Assembly (NCBI RefSeq): GCF_001577835.2
Contig: NC_029543.1
Location: 1,624,199-1,688,198 of the forward strand
DNA: 64,000 nt
DNA from: Coturnix japonica
Taxonomy: Eukaryota; Chordata; Aves; Galliformes; Phasianidae
Direction of reading: 5' to 3'
Shown here: in pieces, positions 49,045 to 60,905 of the stretch
How the letters are laid out: every line of letters starts with the position of its first letter
Position numbering within the stretch: position 1 is the stretch's first letter
Position numbers and translations under genes: made by a program
The notes under the pieces: model-generated
What the model was told of the DNA's origin: nothing
Databases searched by the model: none
Seen by the model: the letters and a program-made list of their open reading frames with translations, nothing else

Positions 49045-51424
49045 CTGCGGATGGGGGAGAGGTGGGATGGGGCAGCACCCGGCTTCCTCCCTTCTGTGCT
49101 CCCCAAACCCATTGCCAGTGCTCATGGGGTGCCTCATTGAGGCTGGGGGCTCTGGGGGGACCCCTGAAGTGAAGGGTGAGGGTCCAGGATGCTGGGGTTG
49201 GGCTGGCACCAGCAGCCAGCAGTGTGAGACCAGGGGTGTGCCTGGGAGATGGGGGAAGTGAGTCCTTCTCCTGCTGAAGAATTCCAAATATGCTGGGAAA
49301 AGCAGCCCCCACGCCCTCCTCGAGCTGCTCCCAGAGCCTGCACAGCTCTGCATTGGAGCTACTGGGTACAAACTGGGTATAAACTGGGTGCAAGCTGGGC
49401 TCCTGGCTGCAGGACAGCTGTAGGGCCATGGAGATGGGGATGTGGGGATGAGGACATGGGGATATACAGACAGAAAACCCCCATTGCAGCCCTGTAGCTG
49501 CTACTTGCCTTCTTCCTGTCCAAAATTTAATCACAGTATCTTGGATAATCAGTGGGAAAGTGGTGGTGTAGAAATAAGCCCCATATACACACACATCCCC
49601 CTTCCCAGCAGCACAGCCCAGCTGTAACCTCTGTCACCACCCCCCACTGTTCCAGACACTGGTGCCGTTCCTGCTGTGTGCCTGTGGGTGACACGGCGTG
49701 GGGCAGAGCTGGGTAATTAACAGGAGGGAATTTAATTGATTGTCAGTCTGGTGAGGGCAGTGAGTGGGGACGTGGGTGCCATCGAACCGTCACCCTCCTC
49801 TGCATTGGAGTGAGGGAGGGTGACATTGCGGGGGGATAGGGGACACAGGCACCATCAGAACCACTGGATAAGACCCAGTTCTGCAGCCCATGGCACTCAG
49901 TGCAGTGTTACATCCTGGGTCACAGCTGGCACTGTCCCCATCCCACTCAGCTCTGGGGACACCAGACCCAAAGCTGCTATGGGCCCCCTCTGTGACCCCC
50001 CCAAGGAGAGCTCTCCATTTACCTACAGCTTTAGGAGCTGCTGGGACCTCTCATGCAGCCTCAGTTCCCCCCCCCTTCCACTGCCCATTGCCTCCTGTTG
50101 CCACGCAGCCACTCTCCCAGTGGGATTTGGGGCAAGGGGACCCTCAGGAGCTCCGTGCCACTGACCCTGGTGGCTGTAACCCAGCTGGGGGGCTCTGGTG
50201 TCACCGTCCCCCGGTCGCTCAGCGGTGATAGTGAGCGGGTGCCCAGCACAGTCGGGGTAACCCGAGCCTCCGGCTGCATAAATGCCTCCGATTGTGAGGG
50301 TGAAGAAAAGGCAATGGCTGAGAGGGGCCGGGGAGGAGGGGGCTGGCGGCGAGCGGGGGGCACGGTGGAGAACAGGGCCCCATTGATGGAGGAGGAGGAG
50401 AAGGGGGAGAGGAGCAGGGATGGCCGTTGGGAGCTGAGGGGAAACTGAGGCAGTGAGAGGGGGTGCACCCTACATTGGGGTGGGGTTGGGGTCCCTGTTA
50501 GAAGCTTGGGGGATGGGGAATGGAGATGGCTGTGACCCAGAGCTGCTGAACAACCATGGGTGAGTTGTCCCCGTGCTGTGCCTCAGTTTCCCCATTTGAT
50601 AACATGCCCGGCACCAGGCACCATCCATCTGCACCCACAGCCTCAGGGGGGGCTGATGCCTCACCCCATCGCTCCCCACCCCCTCCAACATCCCCTCAGC
50701 ACTGAAGCATGGTGGGGTGGGGAAGGGGAGGGGTAGCTCTGCAGCTTTGCCCCCACCCCGGAGGTGACTGCATGCACCCACTGCCATCCCTTAAGGTACC
50801 AACTCCATCCCTTCAACCCCTTGGTTTGGGTTGGGAGGTGTGTGTGTGTATGGGGGGGGGGGTGAATGCTTCCCTCCCAGGGATGGGATCCCCTCACCAC
50901 AGCACCAGAGCACCCAACACCCCCCACTATGCAAACCTGAGCTCCGCTGCCACCGCTGTCCCCACTGCTGCAAGAGGGTCCCCCTGGAAGCTCCGGCAGA
51001 GCTGGGTGCATGTCTGGAGCCTGAGAGCCGCTCAGCTGTCACTCTGTCAACCCTCCTCTCCCCCCACCCCCATGGGACCCCCATGGGACGGGGCCCGAGC
51101 CCCCCGCGCCAGGTGGGAAGGTAGAGCTGATGTCACCGTAACCGGAGCCGGCACCGCCGCAGCTGTCACCAACTGGAACCGCTTTGACTCTGGGTTGTTG
51201 CTCCCCCCAAACCCCCCCCAACCAACCAACCAACCCAGAGTGTCTCCTCCCCAGGGGTGCCACCACCACAATGGGTTACAGTGGGGGGGGGATCCCAAAA
51301 CTGAGACATGGGACTCCCCAGGGTGGTGGCACCATGGTGGGTACGTTACCCCAAAGCACACTATGGGGAGGGGGGGGGGGTTGGGGTTGTCATCCCAATA
51401 TCTCCATGGTGTCCCTTTCAATAC
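49045..51424. other. SEMA6B upstream region, proximal part; no coding exon
   Basis: Non-coding in my reading. Contains the intron upstream of the SEMA6B ATG exon (acceptor at 49044 on the minus strand), small AT-rich islands with TTAATC or TAATTAAC near 49508 and 49712, and moderately CpG-rich segments near 50210-50430 and 51080-51180 that could be alternative promoters. Long GC-rich open frames here lack codon character. Confidence 0.5.
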
Positions 51425-51595
51425 GGCTAATGCTGGGTTTTATTTGATGTTTAGGGTAATTTTCTTTACAAAGTAACTAATGCCAATAAGCAATCAGCAC
51501 AAATCACTATAGAGAGGCGGCAATTAGATATGTTAATGAGGCCCCTTACAAGCGGCAGCATAAGGAAACGCTGACAACATGCAAACCCAGCACGG
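51425..51595. promoter_or_regulatory. AT-rich island upstream of SEMA6B
   Basis: A 170-bp AT-rich block with TTTATTTGATGTTTA, GGTAATTTTCTTTACAAAG, AATAAGCAATCAGC and GCAATTAGATATGTTAATGA, flanked on both sides by strongly G/C-run sequence. It has no coding potential. Candidate conserved enhancer. Confidence 0.4.
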
Positions 51596-51917
51596 GGAGG
51601 GTGGGGGGCACAGGGTCTGCCCCCACTGTTCAACACAGTGCCCATCACATTGCATTTGGGGGTCAAAATAGGGTTGGGGTGCAGTGCCTGGAGAGCCTGC
51701 AGTGCAGCCCAGCTGCTGCTGCCATGCAGCCATGAGGGCCACCGGCCCCAGTTGGTGGGGAGGGGGGAAAAGGGGGGGTCACCCCCATAGGTTTCCGTCC
51801 CGCCAATGCTTTGCTTGCTGGCTGGTGGGTTCGGGTGGCAGAGGCAGGAAGCAGCTGTCCCTGCGGCGCGGATGGAGCAAATGTCACCGCAGCCACCTGG
51901 CACCACACACCACCCCC

Positions 51918-52015
51918 AGCCCCCCCCCCCCCCCCACCCCCCCCCCCCCCCCCCCCACACCCCCCCCAACCCCCCCCCCCCCCCCCCAACCAGCAAACAA
52001 CCCCCCCACCCCCCA
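51918..52015. repeat. Near-pure C tract of about 100 bp
   Basis: Runs of 7 to 20 C separated only by single A or CACA/AA bases. It is able to form G-quadruplexes on the minus strand and i-motifs on the plus strand. It yields artefactual proline or glycine open frames. Confidence 0.9.
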
Positions 52016-52429
52016 GGGGCTGCAGGCATTCAGAGCCTCCAAGAGGGTGCCAAGAGGATATCGCCCCCCTCACCATCAGTGGGACATCAAGGGGGGAAGG
52101 GGGGGCTGCCACCACCACTGCCATTTACCTTTGGGTGCTTCCACGGCCACGTCCCTGTCGGCTCAGCTGTCCCCCACCCCCCCTTCTCTTTGCCCCCCCC
52201 TGGGATTGGGCTCCGGTTACCAGCTCTGCTTACAGCTGCTGCTTATAGGCCCCCCCCAGCACCCCCTGCCTGCTGCCTGCCCTGCACTGGGATCCTGTGG
52301 TCATTGAGGCAACTTTGTCCCCATCACCCCCATTAGGATGGACGTCACCCTCCTCCCTGCGCTGTCACCCACCTTTGGGTGCACACAAGGTGCCACCGAC
52401 AGCCACCACTGGCAGCCGGCCAGAGCTGT

Positions 52430-52512
52430 GTCAATTTGCATATTAAATATGTCCCATCTGCATATTAAGGATCATTTCCTATTTAGGAGGCGTCTCGCTT
52501 CGCACCGAAAAT
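52430..52512. promoter_or_regulatory. AT-rich island with two TGCATATTAA motifs
   Basis: ATTTGCATATTAAATATG and CTGCATATTAAGG repeat the 10-mer TGCATATTAA about 24 bp apart. Each joins a POU-specific half-site (GCAT) to a homeodomain half-site (TTAA/ATTA), the layout used by BRN-type POU factors. Regulatory role is inferred. Confidence 0.4.
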
Positions 52513-53184
52513 AAACCCCACGGTGGGCACGGGGTGGGCGGCACCATGGGGTGCTGGAGCTGAACCCCCCCCACCCCACAGCAGCTCCTCATCCCTTGTC
52601 CCATGCATGAATCCCCTGCCTAGGCATGAAGCTCCCCTCAAGGCACGTGCCCTCCCCTTGTCCCCAAAGGTCCTCACCCCTCCTTGGACCCCAAAATCAC
52701 ACAACTCCCACTTGTGCCCCCCTATAGCTGCATCCCCTACCACCCCCCACTGCCCCCAGCCTGGTGGCCCTGTGACCATGGAGAAGTGCAGTAGCCACGG
52801 TGGCAACCTGGTGATGGGATCTGCCTTTGGCAATGGGACCCTATGGCAACCAGCATGCAGAGCCTCAGAGCTGAACGAGCACCCTACACTATCAAACACG
52901 TTTAACCCCAGCTCCAACTGGGCACCCTACATTACCAACCCCATGTTTAACCCCAGCTCCAAGCAGCACCCCAACAATAACACCTCTGCTCCAGGTGCCA
53001 ACCCTACAACAACAAAGCACAGCCCTGTCATTAAGAAACCACCTCCCAACATTGCTTTAAGGGATGTAAATGCAACATATAGAAGGAACCCTAAAGTCAC
53101 CCTAAGAAAGCAGCCCTACAACACGAACCTGCAGGTCCCAGCAGGACAAGAGGAGGCGGTGGGGAGGAGAGCAGCTCAGTCCAT

Positions 53185-53420
53185 CCGCCGTCTCATTTTC
53201 TTAAGCCTTAATAAAAGTTTATTTGTTGTTGTTGTTGTTTTTATTTCCTCTTTAGTCTCCCCCGCATCTCCGCCGTGCCGGGATGTGCTTGGTTGCCTCG
53301 CTTTGCTTGGGAAAATGTTACCTTTAATTGCTCCAAGCTCAGGCACCAGCGCCTTGATTTGAAATTTCTATGCTTCAACAAACTGATTTGGAGTCAAATA
53401 AGATGAAATATCCGCTGTGT
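53185..53420. promoter_or_regulatory. AT-rich island upstream of SEMA6B, with (GTT)n
   Basis: Contains CTTAATAAAAG, a short (GTT)5 run, TTACCTTTAATTGCTCC, TTGATTTGAAATTTC and GAGTCAAATAAG. No open frame of note. The island stands out from C-rich flanks. Confidence 0.35.
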
Positions 53421-53564
53421 GCCCGGGTCAGCACGGGGAGAGAGGGCAAAGGGACCACAGTGCCAACCCACACAGTCCCCTTGAGGGGCTGGTGGCCCCC
53501 AGGGTCCCATATGGGTCTTCATTTCACAGCCCCCCTCCTCACCTCCCTGCCCTCAGGCATGGCA

Positions 53565-54450
53565 CTGCATGGCTCAGAATGGCACAGCTTACTATGGCTC
53601 AGAATGGCATGGCATGGCTTACCATGGCTCAGAATGGCATAGCATGGCCTGACAAAAGCTTAGCACAGCTCCAAATGGCACAGCATAGCTCCAAATGGCT
53701 CAGAATGGCACGGCTCAGCTCAGAATTAAGTGGTTCAGCTCAGAATGGCACGGTTCAGGCCAGCGTGGCTCCACATGGCACAGCACAGCTCAGTATAGCG
53801 TGGTCCAGCATAGAATGGAATGGCACAGCTCTGCATGACACAGCTCAGCTTGGCTCAGAATGGCAGAACATGGCATAGAATGGCACAGAACAGCTCAGAA
53901 TGGCACANNNNNNNNNNNNNNNNNNNNNNNNNNNNNNNNNNNNNNNNNNNNNNNNNNNNNNNNNNNNNNNNNNNNNNNNNNNNNNNNNNNNNNNNNNNNN
54001 NNNNNNNNNNNNNNNNNNNNNNNNNNNNNNNNNNNNNNNNNNNNNNNNNNNNNNNNNNNNNNNNNNNNNNNNNNNNNNNNNNNNNNNNNNNNNNNNNNNN
54101 NNNNNNNNNNNNNNNNNNNNNNNNNNNNNNNNNNNNNNNNNNGAATGGCACAACGTGGCATAGAATGGCACAGCACAGCTCAGAATGGCACAGCATGGCA
54201 TTGAATGGCACAACATGGCATAGAATGGCACAGAACAGCTCAGAATGGCACAACATGGCATAGAATGGCACAGCACAGCTCAGAATGGCACAACATGGCA
54301 TAGCATGGCACAACACGGCACAACATGGCACAGCATGGCACAGCATGGCACAACATGGCATAGCATGGCACAGCACAGCTCAGAATGGCACAACATGGCA
54401 TAGAATGGCACAGCACAGTTCAGAATGGCACAGCACAGCTCAGCTCCCCA
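53565..54450. repeat. Pentamer-based satellite array (ATGGCACAGCACAGCTCAGA type), spans a gap
   Basis: Degenerate 5-bp words (TGGCA, CAGCA, CAACA, CAGAA, GCTCA) build higher units of 20-35 bp. The right half (54143-54440) is far more regular than the left (53565-53800). It gives long open frames on both strands (MAQHSSEWH and MLCHAMPCC types) that are repeat artefacts. Assembly failed inside it (Ns 53908-54142). Confidence 0.92.
53908..54142. other. Assembly gap (235 N) inside the satellite array
   Basis: Unknown bases flanked on both sides by the same repeat, so the gap is most likely more repeat; true length unknown. Confidence 0.97.
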
Positions 54451-55250
54451 GGATGGATGCATGCACCTGCTGCAACCAAGGTGTGGGCAGTGATGTGCAA
54501 GCACAGCCTTCACATGGCCACCACCTCCTCCTCTTCCTCCTCCTCCTCCTGGCAGGCTGCAGCCTTGCTGCTATGACCCGGCTCCATCCCACTCTGTATT
54601 TCCCATCACCATCTCCATCAGCTGAATGAACCACCGGACGGCAGCCAAAGAGGGGGGAAGAGCTGGGAGCCACCATGGGTAGCCCTGACCCACTCCATGT
54701 GACTGAACCCCCCTCCCAACCCACATAGACACCAGGACAGCCCCATCCCCATGATGTGGGATGCACTGTAGCAGAGCTGCGGTCGGGTTGGGGGCTGCAG
54801 GATGCTGCTGGTGGGGAACAAAGGGCCATTGTTTGCACTCTGTGCCCCCGCCTGTGCGTTCGCCGGAAGGTCAGGTGCTTCCTCACCACCCCGAAATAGC
54901 TCCTTGTTCTGCTGCCACCGTGGGTGGGAATGGGGGAAGGAGAAGAGCTCCCCATCCTAAAGCCAGATTTGAGGACAGCTCTGTCAGTGCCATCACCCAG
55001 TGGGTGGGCAAAGGGGGGGCTGTACAAGCCCAGCTGGAAGGTGACAGAGCCCCACAGCCCCCACTTTGGGATATGGGGTCCCTGCCATGGTGCAGAGCAG
55101 ATGTGCACTTGGAGGCAGATGTGTTGCTAAGGGCCCAGGAGTGAGCAGAGAAAAGGGGGGGGGGGAAGAGTATTGATTCGTGCTTCCGGGGGAAGAACTG
55201 TTCAAAAGCAGAGAGAGCTCAGAGGGGCTTTCAAAGGGCTGGGGAGGTGG
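54451..55250. other. Non-coding GC-rich stretch
   Basis: A short (CTC)n run near 54525 and a G11 run near 55156. No exon recognised. Confidence 0.5.
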
Positions 55251-55279
55251 TGTGGGGTCTGTGCAGGTGTTGGTGTGTG

Positions 55280-55800
55280 CACTGCTGTCACACGTGTGTA
55301 TGTGTGTGTGTGTGTGTGTGTGCACACCAGGCTGCTGCTTGCATGCAGTGTGCATGCATGCAATGGGCAGCAGGAGCTGCGTGCACAGCAGTAGGGGGGG
55401 TGTTTGCACACAGGGCCTCTGCGTGTGCAAGGGTGTGGGAGGTGTGATGGGTGTTGGGCAAGCAGGGGTTGTACATGGTGTAAGTGGGTGTGTGGTGCCA
55501 TCATGTGTGTGTGTGTAGGTGTGTGTGCACACAGGAGTGTGTGTGTGCAAACGTGCATGTGTGTGCAGCTGCATGCAGGTGTATGTGTTTGTGCACACGT
55601 GTGCATGCATGAGCAGGGTGTGCATGCATGTGTATGTGTACATGTGTGTGCGTGTATATAGCTGCACGCACATGCATGTGCAGGCACATGCACACGTATG
55701 TGTGCTTGTGTGCATGCATACAAATGTGGATGCATATTACAAGGGACCATGCAATGCTCCTGTGTGTGTTTGTGTGTGTGCATGCTCTGAAATGAGCATC
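55280..55800. repeat. TG/CA-rich region with GCATGCATG blocks
   Basis: Degenerate alternating purine-pyrimidine sequence: (TG)n of up to about 10 units, TGTGTGCATGCATG, ACACGTGTGCATGCATGAG. Alternating Pu/Py over 500 bp has Z-DNA potential. All open frames here (C/H/T-rich) are artefacts. Confidence 0.88.
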
Positions 55801-56670
55801 ATTCAGGGGAGGGGGACAGCAATGGATCAGATGCATCCCCCCCCACCACCACCACCCCAAGCACCTCGGGATCCCAGCTCAGCTCTGCTGAATGGCCCTC
55901 AGCCACCAGCAGCCATGGGGCTATTCACAGCGCTGACCTCACACCACTGAGATAACTCCAAAAGGTGAAATGAAGGGTATGGCACAGCAGGTGCCAGGCA
56001 GCTGCCGGGTTATTTGCAGCACAGCACTCCCTACCTGCTGCTGGGACAGGACCAGCCCACGCTGCATGGGGACAATCCCCATCCTGGCCTTCCCCATCAC
56101 CTTTGCACCGCTCCCCGATTTCCCCTGGTTGGAGGTGACAAATGGGGCACAGTTCTGTCCCACCACCCAGACCTGAGCTGGATCCAACCTCACCAGGGTG
56201 GTGGGTGCTCACTGTGCCCCTCAGTGTTGCATTTGGCACCAGAGTTGGGTGGCACCATCCCCATATCACTCAGTGCTGCTGCTCCGTGCCTCAGTTTCCC
56301 CATCCAAGTACAATGGTCGCTCCCTGCTCTGCACTGCCCCAATGCTGCCATGCCCATCAATCCCAACTGCTCTTCCAGAGCCCACCATCACCCCACGATC
56401 CATTCGGCACCAAACGTGGTGCTACGGGTGATACGGGCACACCCAACCCTAAGCTCTGCTGCTGGGTTTGATGGGATTATCCCCGTAGGCAGGATTACAT
56501 GGGGAAGAGCCAAGGATTAGCAACGGCACATCAGTACACTGCATCTACGGCCGCTGTCATCCTTGGTGCCACCCCAGGGCCTCCACACTGTACTGGGATG
56601 AACTGGGACAGAGTGGAGACAGGCAGACCCCGAGTCCCACCATGGGGACCCTTTGGGGACCGGTGGTGGC
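55801..56670. other. Non-coding stretch, nothing recognised
   Basis: GC-rich unique sequence with no splice-bounded open frame that resembles a known protein. Confidence 0.5.
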
Positions 56671-56674
56671 TGCC

Positions 56675-56885
56675 ACCTGCTGTGTAATTAACAACTGCTG
56701 CTCCTGGGAGCTGCGAGCAGAGATGAGAAGGATCTTCTTCTCCTTCTTCTTTTTTAATTTGACAAAATTGTAATTAAATAGGGAGTAAAATCCCGTTAGC
56801 ACAATCCGGCCCCACTGGGAATCTCGTCCGCTCCAGACGATCCTTCTCCTTCTCCATCCCATTGCACTAAAGGGAATCAAACCCC
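56675..56885. promoter_or_regulatory. AT-rich island upstream of SEMA6B
   Basis: GTGTAATTAACAACTGCTGC (a homeobox core next to a CAACTG E-box), a CTTCTTCT tract, TTTAATTTGACAAAATTG and GTAATTAAATAGGG within about 130 bp. Flanks are GC-rich. Candidate conserved element. Confidence 0.4.
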
Positions 56886-59335
56886 AATTTGGTTCTTTTG
56901 GGGGTTATTGCTGAGGCCTGGAGCTACAGGGGTGCCAGGGATGGGCAGGAGGTACCCAGAGCCACCCAGCGCCTTGGGATGATGGGAACAACAAATAAAC
57001 CTCCCACATACCCAGCATGGATTAAGCAGGAGGAGAGGCCGAGAACGGAGCACCATCACAATTCACACCCCCAAAACAACCCCTAAAACACAGCAACTGA
57101 GCCCCACTGCACGGCTGCACCCACAGCCCGGCCATGGCACAGCTCAGCCCGTTGGAAAACAGCATCCAAGCTGGCAGCTTTAATTAAAAACCTGAGGCTG
57201 TGAGCGTGGCCAGCACTGCAGCACAGCTCTGCACTGAGCTCCGGCACCTTCACAGCACTCACCATGGGGAGGGGGCACAGTGAGGAGGGGGCACAGCAGA
57301 GCCCCCCAGGCAGCAGCACAGCTTAACACAGAGCGTTGCTTGCAGGACATACCACCAGCAAAACCATGGCGTGCAGCTCACACCGAGCACGGCACAGGGA
57401 TGGTGACACCCAGGCTGGTGTGTCACCTCCCACCCCATGACTTGAGGTCCTATGGTGCAGAACTGCTGAACCCCATGGGGTGAGGGGCAGTGCACATCCC
57501 TGCAGCCCCCCATAGCTTTGCATTGGGGATGCATGCACCCCTATGACTGTGTACCCACGGTCCTGCACAGCTCTCCCCATCCCACCACGGCAGCACGGCC
57601 CCGTTGTTGGCATTCATCAGGCACCCGGCGCTATCAGGGGGTCATTTGGTAATTTCTCTTTGTTTATGGGAACGGCCGCACTAAGCAAAAACATCTTCTT
57701 CCAAGCAGCTCCCAGCACCCGGCAGGATCAGCACCCATAGCACAGATGGAAGCAGAACCCCAGGAGCATCCTCAGCTCTATGGCCTCAAGAGCAACCCAC
57801 CCCCCAGCCCCTCAAGTAGGACGGTGTGCAGCCCACCCCCCCTCCATACACACCACCTCCAAACGCAGCAGCCACGTGCCCCGGTGACAGCAGTGACCCA
57901 GTTCCCACGTCACCCCCCTGCATGGGGCTCAGCACCTTGTCCTGCCTCCCCTTATCTCCCCCCCGCCCCCCCATTGCACTGGGTGCGATAGAGATGGCAG
58001 CATTGGGGGTCACATTCTGCATCAGAGCCAAGCAGGCTGCAATGGACCTCGGGGTACTGGGGAGGGGGGGTGGGGGGCAGGGGTGCCTGCTTTGTCCTCA
58101 TCTCCTTGAGCTACAGCTGCAAGAAGGTGGGGGGGGGGTCGCCTACCTGTCCATCCCCCCCCCTTTAGGCTGTGCTTTGGGTGGAGGGGAAATCAAGGCA
58201 GAGAGGATGGCACCGTTCATCCAAGGTCACCCCGAGCCAACAGCTCAGCCCGGCCCTGCTCCCCCGAGGGCACTGTACCCCCCCACACACAACCCAAACA
58301 GGGCCAGCTCCCCTCACCCCTCCTCCATTCCCTACTTGATTTGGGGCAGGAAGGTGCTCAGGACCCCCCACAGCAATTGATGTGGATGATGCAGGAGGAA
58401 AGGAGGCCAGGCCTGGGCTGGGGGGGCTCTGGGGGGGGGCATGCAATGGGCAGGATGCCCATGGTGACAGCAGTGAGGGTGACAGGGCAGGATTTGGGCC
58501 AAGCTCAGCACAACCCACATTATTTTAGGGTTACATCACCAAAATCCATCTCAATAGTGCAGAGTCCCCAAGGAGATGACAGCCCCCCCGCAGCCCCTGC
58601 ATGGGGATGTTCAGCTGTGCTCCAACATGGGGAGTGCCAGCACCCTTGGCACATATGGGGTGACCCTATGGGGTGTCATTCCCCCCACACCACAGTGGGA
58701 ATAAGGAAGAAAAGTTACAGTTCCAGGGAGACAATGCATAGCACCCCAGTTCTCTGGGGGGGCTCTGTCACCTCTGGGCCCATGGGCTGTTTGGGGGACA
58801 AAGCACTTTCTACACCCCCCCAAGTCTGAGCTCTCATTGCTTCACTCTGCTGTCCTGCCCCACTGCAGCCCCCCACCACAATCCCTCCAGCTGAAGGCAA
58901 ATGGGGTGGGGGCCTACATCAACCCCCCCCTTCTTGCCCCAATACTCCACATCCCAGCTGCTTCTTATAGGGTGGTGGAGCCCTATGAAACATGGACCCC
59001 TCCCCATCCTATTCTGCTTCTTTTCCACCCCCCACCACCACCGGTTTGGGACTGTCCTCCATCCCTTCCATCCCTGCCTCCCCCCTGGGCTCAGCACATT
59101 GCATTCCAGGGCTGGGGGGGGGGGGGTCATGATGCAGGTTTGGGGTGATGAAATGGGATGAGGGGATGCTGGCTGGATGATGCTGTTCAGGATTCAGTGC
59201 TGCGGAGGGGCAGGGGGGGGCTCCAGGGTGTGGGAGGGACATAGGGGTGCTGGGCAGGGGGAGGTGGTTATGGGACCATGGGATCAGGGGGTGCAGGATG
59301 GGGATGCTGGGGGGGTAGTTCATAATGCTGGGGGG
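56886..59335. other. Non-coding stretch with small AT-rich islands and G runs
   Basis: Small islands: CTTTAATTAAAAACC near 57178 and TTGGTAATTTCTCTTTG near 57646. From 58040 to 59330 there are many G or C runs of 7 or more. No coding exon seen. Confidence 0.5.
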
Positions 59336-60239
59336 NNNNNNNNNNNNNNNNNNNNNNNNNNNNNNNNNNNNNNNNNNNNNNNNNNNNNNNNNNNNNNNNN
59401 NNNNNNNNNNNNNNNNNNNNNNNNNNNNNNNNNNNNNNNNNNNNNNNNNNNNNNNNNNNNNNNNNNNNNNNNNNNNNNNNNNNNNNNNNNNNNNNNNNNN
59501 NNNNNNNNNNNNNNNNNNNNNNNNNNNNNNNNNNNNNNNNNNNNNNNNNNNNNNNNNNNNNNNNNNNNNNNNNNNNNNNNNNNNNNNNNNNNNNNNNNNN
59601 NNNNNNNNNNNNNNNNNNNNNNNNNNNNNNNNNNNNNNNNNNNNNNNNNNNNNNNNNNNNNNNNNNNNNNNNNNNNNNNNNNNNNNNNNNNNNNNNNNNN
59701 NNNNNNNNNNNNNNNNNNNNNNNNNNNNNNNNNNNNNNNNNNNNNNNNNNNNNNNNNNNNNNNNNNNNNNNNNNNNNNNNNNNNNNNNNNNNNNNNNNNN
59801 NNNNNNNNNNNNNNNNNNNNNNNNNNNNNNNNNNNNNNNNNNNNNNNNNNNNNNNNNNNNNNNNNNNNNNNNNNNNNNNNNNNNNNNNNNNNNNNNNNNN
59901 NNNNNNNNNNNNNNNNNNNNNNNNNNNNNNNNNNNNNNNNNNNNNNNNNNNNNNNNNNNNNNNNNNNNNNNNNNNNNNNNNNNNNNNNNNNNNNNNNNNN
60001 NNNNNNNNNNNNNNNNNNNNNNNNNNNNNNNNNNNNNNNNNNNNNNNNNNNNNNNNNNNNNNNNNNNNNNNNNNNNNNNNNNNNNNNNNNNNNNNNNNNN
60101 NNNNNNNNNNNNNNNNNNNNNNNNNNNNNNNNNNNNNNNNNNNNNNNNNNNNNNNNNNNNNNNNNNNNNNNNNNNNNNNNNNNNNNNNNNNNNNNNNNNN
60201 NNNNNNNNNNNNNNNNNNNNNNNNNNNNNNNNNNNNNNN
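59336..60239. other. Assembly gap (904 N)
   Basis: Preceded by G-run DNA and followed by strongly CpG-rich DNA (60240-60310). A GC-rich promoter or first exon, possibly of SEMA6B, may be missing here; this is inference. Confidence 0.97.
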
Positions 60240-60814
60240 GACGCCCCCCGCCCCCTGCCCGGCCCCTGCTCGCCTCGGCCCCCTCCCGGTAGAACGGCAT
60301 CGCGCCGTGCCCAGGTTCGGGGGATGTGGGGTTGTACCCCCCTCTGCCTCAGTTTCCTCCTGCATCAGTCCACCCCCCACCCCCCGCACCTCAAAAAGGC
60401 TCAGTCTTGCTTTGTCCCCGTCCTCCTGCCTCATCCTCCCACCCCTGTCCCTATCCCCGCAGCCCCCGCCTCAGTTTCCCCACGCACAAAGTGCCTCTCC
60501 CCCCTTCCTTGGCTGCATCCCCCGCACAGGGGGCTCAAGGCCACCCTACTGCCCAGGGGGGCTGCCTGTGCACACAGGTTTTGGGGGAGCAAGGTGGGAC
60601 CCCCACAATGCGTACCCGAAGCCTCCAGGTGGGGACATGGCTGGAGGAGGGGGTTCAGTTTCATGTATTCAATGATTTAACACCAGGCGAGCATCATATT
60701 CCCCTCCACCATCTGCTTCCAGCGCCTGTTTTAGCTGAACTTACACAGAAAAAAAAATAAATAAATCAAAGCAGTCATAAATAAAGCACTGCCCCCCCAC
60801 CCCCAGTCCATTCC

Positions 60815-60905
60815 CCCTCCCATCCCATCCCATCCCATCCCATCCCATCCCATCCCATCACATCCCATCCCACCCCACCCCATCCCTTCCCATCCCATCC
60901 CCCAG
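60815..60905. repeat. (CATCC)n pentanucleotide repeat
   Basis: About 17 units of CATCC with CACCC and CTTCC variants. It reads as MGWDG repeats on the minus strand, not coding. Confidence 0.92.

Noticed and set aside
51684-52336. Proline-rich open frames of 145-207 residues
   Set aside because: They run through a C homopolymer tract; the composition is that of the repeat and not of a protein.
53417-54629. Open frames rich in MAQ-SSEWH or MLCHAMPCC
   Set aside because: Pure consequence of the stop-free pentamer satellite; no splice signals, Kozak context or family match.
59177-60680. Very long open frames on both strands across 59336-60239
   Set aside because: They are made of unknown bases (N) with no sequence support.
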